In this document: piece by piece, positions 1 to 5,379 of the stretch
Layout of the letters: each line of letters starts with the position of its first letter
How positions within the stretch are numbered: position 1 is the first letter of the stretch
Assembly: GCA_009692105.1 (NCBI GenBank)
Contig: SHZS01000014.1
Span: forward strand, 1-34,858
From: Gemmatimonadota bacterium
GTDB lineage: Bacteria; Gemmatimonadota; Gemmatimonadetes; Longimicrobiales; Gaopeijiaceae
Reading direction: 5' to 3'
Length of the DNA: 34,858 nucleotides
Made by a program: the position numbers and the translations under genes
The notes under the pieces: model-generated
What the model was told of the DNA's origin: nothing
What the model saw: only the letters and a program-made list of their open reading frames with translations
The model's database searches: none

Positions 1-147
1 ATCCCTGAGTGCGGTCCAGGCGCCGCCCGTGGACCCGCTGACGCTCGGGGGGGGCCCCGCACATGACGCAGTCGCCTGCGGTCCGAAAGCGATATCCAGT
101 CCCGTGCATTCTTGTCTTCAGGTAACGTTGAGGACAGCTTCTTCGCC
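1..147. other. Window edge, no assignable gene
   Basis: I cannot assign a gene here. One plus-strand frame stays open from base 2 into the start of rmlD, but its translation (Pro/Gly/Ala-rich) resembles no family I know. It may be the 3' end of an upstream gene or non-coding. No clear promoter was recognised. If rmlD starts at 148, this stretch supplies its translation-initiation region. Confidence 0.3.
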
Positions 148-1005
148 ATGGCTTGCCTGAGGGTGCTCGTGACGGGAGGGGACGGTCTCGTGGGCTCGGC
201 GCTGGTTCCGGAGCTCAGGAGTCGAGGGCACGAGGTGATCGCCCCGTCGCGGCGGCAGATGGACCTGACCGGGGACCCGACTCGCGTTCACGACGCTGTT
301 CGGGAGGCATCTCCGCACGCCGTCGTGAACCTGGCGGGCTACACGGACGTGGATGGAGCGGAACGCGACACGGAGGCGGCGATGAGGGTGAATCGGGACG
401 GCGCAGGCGTCGTGGCGGCTGCTGCGGCTGCCTCCGGGGCCCATTTCCTCCAGCTGAGCACGGACTACGTCTTCGACGGACGGGCGGATCGCCCGTACCC
501 GCCGGAAGCTGCGCTGCGGCCCCTCGGCGTGTACGGCCGGAGCAAGGCCGAGGGGGAGGAGAGGGTGCGCGGTGCCGGGGGGTCACACCTCATCGTGCGA
601 ACGTCGTGGCTGTATGGTGCCGGTGGCCGGAGCTTTGTGGACGCCGTGCTCCGGAGGGCCCGTCGAGGGGAGACACTTCGCGTTGTGAGCGACCAGCGTG
701 GGGCTCCCACCTGGACGCGGTCGCTCGCCCTTGGGCTCGCCGAGCTGATGGAAGAGGAGGAGCGCGGAACCCTTCACCTCACGGACGAGGGGGAGGCGAC
801 CTGGCACGATTTGGCCGTGGAAGCGCTTCGCCTCGCCGGTCTCGACGGCGAGGTGCAGCCGATCTCCTCCGCGGCGTGGGGGGCGGCCGCCCCCCGCCCG
901 GCCTATTCGGTCCTCGATCTCTCGGCCACCCGGGGACTTCTGAAGCGCCCGCTCCCTCACTGGAGGGAGTCGCTGGCGCTCTACGTAGAGGAATTGACTT
1001 CGTGA
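148..1005 (+). CDS. rmlD: dTDP-4-dehydrorhamnose reductase
   Basis: This enzyme makes the last step of dTDP-L-rhamnose synthesis: NAD(P)H-dependent reduction of the 4-keto group, in the cytoplasm. The short-chain dehydrogenase (SDR) fold is visible. The nucleotide-binding motif GGDGLVGS lies near residue 10, NLAGYTDVD with the family's typical acidic residues follows, then STDYVFDG (catalytic Thr/Ser region) and the YGRSK pair (YxxxK) near residue 130. The product of 285 aa is normal for RmlD. I chose ATG 148 because the protein then begins MACLRVLVTGG; an upstream TTG at 112 would add 12 residues unlike the family. The stop overlaps the GTG of rmlA by 4 bases (GTGA), so the two are translationally coupled. 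The family is clear; that the sugar is rhamnose is inferred from the rmlA and rmlB neighbours. Confidence 0.92.
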   Translation: MACLRVLVTGGDGLVGSALVPELRSRGHEVIAPSRRQMDLTGDPTRVHDAVREASPHAVVNLAGYTDVDGAERDTEAAMRVNRDGAGVVAAAAAASGAHFLQLSTDYVFDGRADRPYPPEAALRPLGVYGRSKAEGEERVRGAGGSHLIVRTSWLYGAGGRSFVDAVLRRARRGETLRVVSDQRGAPTWTRSLALGLAELMEEEERGTLHLTDEGEATWHDLAVEALRLAGLDGEVQPISSAAWGAAAPRPAYSVLDLSATRGLLKRPLPHWRESLALYVEELTS

Positions 1006-1724
1006 AAGGCGTCATCCTCGCGGGGGGGCTCGGAACCCGGCTCGATCCCCTGACGCGGGTCACGAACAAGCACCTCCTCCCCGTCTACGACCGCCCGATG
1101 ATCCACTATCCGCTCCGACAGCTCGTGGGGGCGGGGATCGAGCGGATCCTGATCGTGACCGGGGGGCCGCATGCCGGCCACTTCCTCCGTCTCCTCGGAA
1201 ACGGACACGAGTTCGGACTCCGGCATCTCGATTACACGTACCAGGATGGGGAAGGGGGGATCGCCGAGGCGCTGGGACTCGCGGAGCACTTCGCGGAGGG
1301 CGATTCCATCTGCGTGATTCTGGGCGACAACCTCTTCCAGAGGCCGATTACGCCTGAGGTCGAGCGCTTCCAGCGCCAGGGGAAGGGCGCACGCATCCTC
1401 CTGAAAGAAGTAGACGACCCGGAGCGCTTCGGGGTCGCGGAGGTGGACGGGGATCGTGTGCTGGGGATCGAGGAGAAGCCGCTGCGACCGAAGAGCCGCC
1501 TCGCGGTCACGGGGTGCTACTTCTACGACGCGCGGGTCTTCGACATCATCCGCACCCTCGAGCCCTCTCGCCGGGGGGAGCTCGAGATCACGGACGTGAA
1601 CAACCGCTACATCTCGCAGGGAGAGATGACCTACGGAGTCGTAGAGGGGTGGTGGACGGATGCGGGGACGGTCGCGTCACTCTACCGCGCGACGCGGCTG
1701 ATTGCGGGAAACGGGGCCCCGTGA
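1002..1724 (+). CDS. rmlA: Glucose-1-phosphate thymidylyltransferase, short form
   Basis: This protein transfers dTMP from dTTP to glucose-1-phosphate, the entry step to dTDP-sugars. The N-terminus carries the nucleotidyltransferase signature GGLGTRLDPLT followed by the Lys of NKHLLPV. Further on are ILGDNLF (metal-binding Asp), EEKP and a WWTDAGT segment typical of RmlA. It starts with GTG inside the rmlD stop and ends overlapping the GTG of rmlB by 4 bases. At about 240 residues it is shorter than the usual 290-300 aa RmlA. The missing part is the C-terminal region that in long RmlA proteins helps form the regulatory site, so feedback control by dTDP-rhamnose may differ (inference). Short RmlA-like proteins of this size are known in many phyla, so this need not be a truncation. 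Confidence 0.88.
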   Translation: MKGVILAGGLGTRLDPLTRVTNKHLLPVYDRPMIHYPLRQLVGAGIERILIVTGGPHAGHFLRLLGNGHEFGLRHLDYTYQDGEGGIAEALGLAEHFAEGDSICVILGDNLFQRPITPEVERFQRQGKGARILLKEVDDPERFGVAEVDGDRVLGIEEKPLRPKSRLAVTGCYFYDARVFDIIRTLEPSRRGELEITDVNNRYISQGEMTYGVVEGWWTDAGTVASLYRATRLIAGNGAP

Positions 1725-2761
1725 AGCTCCTCGTCACCGGAGGAGCCGGGTTCATGGGCTCGGACTTCGTGCGACTGGCGTTGGAGGGGGGGAGCCACGA
1801 GGTCGTGGTGCTGGATGCCCTGACGTATGCAGGCAACCTCAGGAACCTGCAGGCGGTGGACAGCGACGCGCGGTTTCACTTCGTCCACGGGGACATCTGT
1901 GACCAAGAGGTCGCGGGCGGCGCCATGGCCGGATGCGATGCGGTCGTCCACTTCGCGGCCGAGACCCACGTGGACCGCTCCATTCGAGGTGACCGCGAGT
2001 TCGTCCGCACCAACGTGGAGGGGACGCGCGTTCTCCTTTCTGCCGCTCTAGAGGCCGGAATCGAGCGATTCCTCTTTGTCTCGACCGACGAGGTATACGG
2101 TCAGCTCCCGTGGCGGGACCCCGGAACCGAGTCCACTCCCGCGGCCCTTGCCCGGTTCCGGGCCGGTAACGAGGACTTCCCCACGTTCTTTACTGAGGAG
2201 TCGCCTTTTCGTCCCCGCTCTCCCTACGCCGCCACGAAGGCTGCCGCCGACCACCTTGCCCTGGCCTACCACCACACCCACGGCCTTCCAGTCGTCGTCA
2301 CCCGCGCCTCGAACAACTATGGACCGTATCAGTTCCCCGAGAAGCTGATCCCGCTGATGATCCGGCAGGCGATCGAGGGCGGAGAGCTCCCCGTGTACGG
2401 AGACGGACGGAACGTTCGCGACTGGCTCTTCGTTCGGGACCACTCGAGGGGGGTCCTCGGTGCCCTCGAGCGAGGAGAACCCGGGGAAGCGTACAACCTT
2501 GGTGGGCTCTCGGAGCGCACGAACCTCGAGGTTGTCCGCGGCATCGTGAGGGAGCTCGGGGTCGGAGAAGGCCGCATCCGCTTCATCCCTGACCGACCGG
2601 GGCACGATGCGCGCTATGCGCTGGACCCAGGGAAGGCAGAGCGTGTGCTCGGCTGGGCGCCGACCACCCACTTCGAGGAGGGACTGCCGGCGACAGTCCG
2701 GTGGTACAAAAAGAACGAAGCGTGGTGGAAGCGCGCAGGGCAGGCCGACGCGCGTCGGTGA
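1721..2761 (+). CDS. rmlB: dTDP-glucose 4,6-dehydratase
   Basis: This enzyme converts dTDP-glucose to dTDP-4-keto-6-deoxyglucose using tightly bound NAD. It is an extended SDR of 346 aa. GGAGFMGS sits at residues 7-14, STDEVYG carries the catalytic Thr-Asp-Glu, YAATK is the Tyr/Lys pair, and NNYGPYQFPEKLIP is a strong RmlB hallmark. The loop between STDEVYG and YAATK is roughly a dozen residues longer than in enteric RmlB. The gene starts with GTG in a GTGA overlap with rmlA and is the last plus-strand gene of this operon. No rmlC follows, so the 3,5-epimerase for rhamnose must lie outside the window or be absent. Confidence 0.95.
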   Translation: MKLLVTGGAGFMGSDFVRLALEGGSHEVVVLDALTYAGNLRNLQAVDSDARFHFVHGDICDQEVAGGAMAGCDAVVHFAAETHVDRSIRGDREFVRTNVEGTRVLLSAALEAGIERFLFVSTDEVYGQLPWRDPGTESTPAALARFRAGNEDFPTFFTEESPFRPRSPYAATKAAADHLALAYHHTHGLPVVVTRASNNYGPYQFPEKLIPLMIRQAIEGGELPVYGDGRNVRDWLFVRDHSRGVLGALERGEPGEAYNLGGLSERTNLEVVRGIVRELGVGEGRIRFIPDRPGHDARYALDPGKAERVLGWAPTTHFEEGLPATVRWYKKNEAWWKRAGQADARR

Positions 2762-3527
2762 GGCAGCGCTGGACCGGATTAGCCCCAGTGGGTCTGTGAC
2801 TCTCCGGCTCGTTCACTCTCGAGGTAGCTGAGCCATGAGGCGCGGTCTCCTCCCCGTGCGGGATCTCCCTGGGCGCGTCGAGCGACGAGCACTGTCGTGT
2901 GGGCGGCAGACGGCCAGAGCAGGCAGACCGGACGAGTCCAGCGGACCGGAAGGGGATAGAAACGACTCCGAGAGTGCGCTCGACCTTGAAAGCCCCGCCC
3001 AGCGACACGAGAGATCTGATCTCGCGCATGGTGAATCCGCGGACGTGAGGTCCGAGCGTCCGAACGGATGTGGGCTGACGGCCGAGACAGAGCAGGACGC
3101 GGTTGTGCAAGCTGGCCAGGTTTGGCGCGGACACGATGAGCCGCCCGCCCGGTGCCAGGACGCGCCAAATCGCCGACAGCGGCAGCCACACGTTCTTCAG
3201 GTGCTCGAGCACCTGATTTGCGATGACCACGTCGAACTTTCCGTCTTCCCACGGCAATCGCTCGCGCTCAAGGTCCAGTTGTTCCACTTGCAGACCCCGC
3301 TGGCGACCGATTTCGGCCGGCCCGGGGAACACCTCGACCCCCGCACCCTCTCCTCCGATCGCGCTCACATACCGAACGGCCTCCTCACCGTCCCAACATC
3401 CGACGTCGAGGATGCGAGGGGGCCGATGGCCGCCCAGATGGCCGTCCGGATCCGATGGAATAGCTCGGAGGACCCCCTCGATCGTGTTGCTCACCTGCTC
3501 GAGCACCGCGCTACAGCGTTCGCTCAC
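2583..3527 (-). CDS. Class I SAM-dependent methyltransferase, probably frameshifted
   Basis: A methyltransferase of the Methyltransf_11 type commonly found in glycan loci; the substrate is unknown. The SAM-binding motif ILDVGCWDGEEA is near residue 40, GVEVFP follows as the acidic end of strand 2, and FDVVIANQVLEHLKN and LAPGGRLIVSAPN form the later Rossmann strands. The start is GTG at 3527, divergent from the GT2 gene. After about residue 188 (near base 2963) the translation stops looking like a methyltransferase. In the neighbouring frame the same DNA reads FYPLP and then ends in a hydrophobic stretch and VLVARRA, as such proteins normally end. A one-base deletion (or sequencing error) near 2963 is therefore likely. 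The corrected product would be about 249 aa ending at 2779, 17 bases short of the rmlB stop, whereas the uncorrected frame runs 179 bases into rmlB. Confidence 0.72.
   Translation of the reverse strand: MSERCSAVLEQVSNTIEGVLRAIPSDPDGHLGGHRPPRILDVGCWDGEEAVRYVSAIGGEGAGVEVFPGPAEIGRQRGLQVEQLDLERERLPWEDGKFDVVIANQVLEHLKNVWLPLSAIWRVLAPGGRLIVSAPNLASLHNRVLLCLGRQPTSVRTLGPHVRGFTMREIRSLVSLGGAFKVERTLGVVSIPFRSAGLVRSACSGRLPPTRQCSSLDAPREIPHGEETAPHGSATSRVNEPESHRPTGANPVQRCLTDARRPALRASTTLRSFCTTGLSPAVPPRSGWSAPSRAHALPSLGPAHSAHRAPVGQG
2779..2962 (-). other. Displaced C-terminal end of the methyltransferase (frameshift)
   Basis: This is the stretch that, in a frame shifted by one base from the 3527 start, encodes FYPLP, LLWPSAAHTTVLVARRA and a polar tail before a stop at 2779. 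These features match how small sugar methyltransferases usually finish. If one base is restored near 2963 the two parts read Gly-Val-Gly-Phe-Tyr-Pro-Leu-Pro across the joint. That joint was seen by reading both frames; the homology of the tail is a judgement from memory of the family. Confidence 0.6.
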
Positions 3528-3690
3528 CTAGCCCCCTCGTCCTGGTCACTCCGCCTTCCGACGTCCTCACCCCACGGCTTCGCACCCCTGTTCGCCTCTT
3601 GGTGTCCGACCTATCATACGGGCGACCTGAAAGGGGGTCGCGCAAGCCCCTTCCTCCCTTCCCTCCCTCTTCCGCTCGGACCGCTCGCAC
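3528..3690. promoter_or_regulatory. Divergent intergenic region with a pyrimidine tract
   Basis: These 163 bases separate the minus-strand methyltransferase from the plus-strand GT2 gene and must hold promoters for one or both. I cannot pick out a convincing -35/-10 pair. A 27-base run of only C and T (about 3647-3673) ends 17 bases before the GTG of the GT2 gene, so that start has no Shine-Dalgarno sequence on the plus strand. Confidence 0.4.
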
Positions 3691-4578
3691 GTGTCTCCGT
3701 CACCCAATGGGCGAAACCCAAGCGTGACCGCCGTCGTGCTCAACTGGTGCGACGCCGAGTCCACCACGGCGTGTCTGGCTGCACTCGAGGGACAGGGGTA
3801 TCCCGGGTTGTCCATCGTCCTCGTGGACAACGGATCTCCGGACGGATCTGGAGACCTCATCCGGGAGCGCTTCCCGCACGTCGAGTTCGTTCAAACCGGG
3901 GCGAACCTCGGGTACTCGGGGGGGAACAACCGCGGCATCGAGGCGGCTCTGAAGAACGGCGCCGACTACCTCCTCATCCTGAACCCCGACACGTTCATGG
4001 AGCCCGGTGCGCTTCACCTGTTGATTCAGGTGGCGAGCGCCGACGATCGGGTGGGAGCCGTCGCACCCACGGTGGTGCGGATGGATGATCCGGAGCACGT
4101 CTGGTACGGTGGTGGGGAGTTCGATTCGATGAGGGCCCTCGGGATCCATTGGAACGGGAATGGACGTGGGGCGCGGCCGGCCGGGCCGCACGAAGTGAGC
4201 TTCTTCACGGGGTCTGCGGTCCTTCTTTCCGCGAGAGCCGTGCGCGAAGTCGGAGCGTTTGCGGAAGACTACTTCCTTTACGTGGAGGACGCCGAGCTGT
4301 CCATCAGGATGAACCGTGCGGGCTGGAGGATCGTGCATCAGCCCGGTGCCCGTGTCCGGCACCGCCTGCCACCGCTCGGCGAAGAGCCAGCGCCTTACCA
4401 GATCCGCTTCCGTGACCGGAACCGCCGTCGTCTTGCTCGCACGCATCTGACGCCGGTCCGGCGCTTCACATTCCGGGCCTGGTTCTATCCCACGCGCGCG
4501 GCACACCTTGCCCGATACTTGCTCATGGGCGATTTCTCCAGGGCTGGCGCCATAGTGAGGGGGATGACCGAGCCCTAA
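3691..4578 (+). CDS. GT2 family glycosyltransferase (rhamnosyltransferase-like)
   Basis: A family 2 (GT-A fold) glycosyltransferase of the WbbL/rhamnosyltransferase type, expected to add one sugar to the lipid-linked repeat unit on the cytoplasmic face. Visible features are TAVVLNW at the first strand, VLVDNGSPDGS, NLGYSGGNNRGIE near residue 70, LILNPDTF as the DxD-like metal site, FTGSAVLLSARAV, and the acidic FLYVEDAELSIRM motif (ED) near residue 195. The length of 295 aa is normal. The start is uncertain: GTG 3691 is used here, and an in-frame GTG at 3724 (just before TAVVLNW) is also possible. It stands alone between divergent and convergent neighbours. The link to rhamnose comes only from the nearby rml genes. 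Confidence 0.88.
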   Translation: MSPSPNGRNPSVTAVVLNWCDAESTTACLAALEGQGYPGLSIVLVDNGSPDGSGDLIRERFPHVEFVQTGANLGYSGGNNRGIEAALKNGADYLLILNPDTFMEPGALHLLIQVASADDRVGAVAPTVVRMDDPEHVWYGGGEFDSMRALGIHWNGNGRGARPAGPHEVSFFTGSAVLLSARAVREVGAFAEDYFLYVEDAELSIRMNRAGWRIVHQPGARVRHRLPPLGEEPAPYQIRFRDRNRRRLARTHLTPVRRFTFRAWFYPTRAAHLARYLLMGDFSRAGAIVRGMTEP

Positions 4579-4617
4579 CGCAACCAACAGGGCCCAGGCT
4601 GCTCAGGCCTAGCTTCT

Positions 4618-5319
4618 CTACCGCCGCAGCAGCGTGACGATGATCCCCGCGAGTCCCACGGTCGCGCTCACCATGAAGCTGCTGTTGCGGTCGAACCACC
4701 CTCGGCGATCTACGAAGATCTGATCGCCCGACCGGATGTCGATCGACAAGAGATCCTGGTCCGGGCCGACCTTCGTGAAGAGAGTCCGGCCGTCCCGCAT
4801 GACGCGAAGCTTCAATGGATCCCCCTCGGCGCTCGGCCCCCCCGCCAGCGCCACGGCGCCCGCGAGGGTGACCGTCGGATCGACCGCCAGGAGACCGGGC
4901 TCGTTCACGTATCCGAGCACGTAGATCCGGCGAAGCGGTGTGATCACGATCGAGGGGTTTCGAAGCTCCACATGATAGGCTTCGATCAGGGTCATGGGCA
5001 GGTCGCGGATCGGGATGCCGGTGACCGGTACGCGCCCCAACAATGGAAGGGTCACGATCCCCGCCTCGTCTACGATGAACTCCCCGCTCAGGTCCTCCTC
5101 CTGCCAGATCTCGACCCCGATCACGTCACCCGGGCGGAGCGTTGCGCTCGCCGCAGCGGGTGGAGGGGTCTGACCCGAAAGACTGGCAGACGCACAAATG
5201 AGGCTGGCAGCCACCCAGATGAGGCTGGCGGGTGCCCGGGCAAGGCTGGCTGGCGCCCGCGCCCGGGCGGCGCAGAGCGGACGCAGGCGTCCCGTGGCTC
5301 GGAAGGTCCGGCAGTTCAT
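4618..5319 (-). CDS. Polysaccharide export outer-membrane protein (Wza family)
   Basis: A small Wza/Poly_export protein with an SLBB domain, acting in the periplasm and outer membrane as the export channel for capsule or exopolysaccharide. After a long signal region (residues 1 to about 50) come LRPGDVIGVEIWQEEDLSGEF, typical of the Poly_export domain, DEAGIVTLPLLGRV, then the SLBB part around IYVLGYVNEPG and LAGAVALAGG. A C-terminal hydrophobic helix (FMVSATVGLAGIIVTLL) may be the membrane segment. At 233 aa it is shorter than E. coli Wza (about 380 aa) but typical of the short forms in other phyla. No lipobox with a proper -1 residue is visible, so the signal peptide looks like type I. The signal is built from degenerate 7-residue repeats. 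It is convergent with the GT2 gene (39 bases) and divergent from the O-antigen ligase gene. Confidence 0.88.
   Translation of the reverse strand: MNCRTFRATGRLRPLCAARARAPASLARAPASLIWVAASLICASASLSGQTPPPAAASATLRPGDVIGVEIWQEEDLSGEFIVDEAGIVTLPLLGRVPVTGIPIRDLPMTLIEAYHVELRNPSIVITPLRRIYVLGYVNEPGLLAVDPTVTLAGAVALAGGPSAEGDPLKLRVMRDGRTLFTKVGPDQDLLSIDIRSGDQIFVDRRGWFDRNSSFMVSATVGLAGIIVTLLRR
5180..5263 (-). repeat. Four degenerate 21-bp tandem repeats in the wza signal peptide
   Basis: Four 21-base units begin at 5180, 5201, 5222 and 5243. Each opens on the plus strand with AGACTGGC or AGGCTGGC. On the coding strand each unit gives a seven-residue block containing Ala-Ser-Leu, and together the blocks form the hydrophobic core of the Wza signal peptide. 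The in-frame period implies the core can grow or shrink by whole repeats without breaking the gene. Confidence 0.85.
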
Positions 5320-5379
5320 GGGACGGCGAAGGTACCGCGGGCCTGGGCAGGCAACAAGCGCAAAACCTACATTTCCCGG

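Noticed and set aside
2835-4088. Plus-strand open frame of about 417 codons
   Set aside because: It covers the methyltransferase antisense and runs into the GT2 gene in another frame; the product is Arg/Pro/Ser-rich with no domain.
4579-4617. Possible bidirectional terminator between GT2 and wza
   Set aside because: Only short, imperfect GGCC-type pairings are seen and there is no T-run on either strand.
5197-5319. Lipoprotein lipobox (ASLIC) in Wza
   Set aside because: The residue before the Cys is Ile, which lipoprotein signal peptidase does not accept; a type I signal fits better.
4972-5379. Upstream extension of the O-antigen ligase frame
   Set aside because: It is antisense to wza and its translation is low-complexity (Gly/Arg-rich), unlike any ligase N-terminus. 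The first membrane helix follows GTG 5380.
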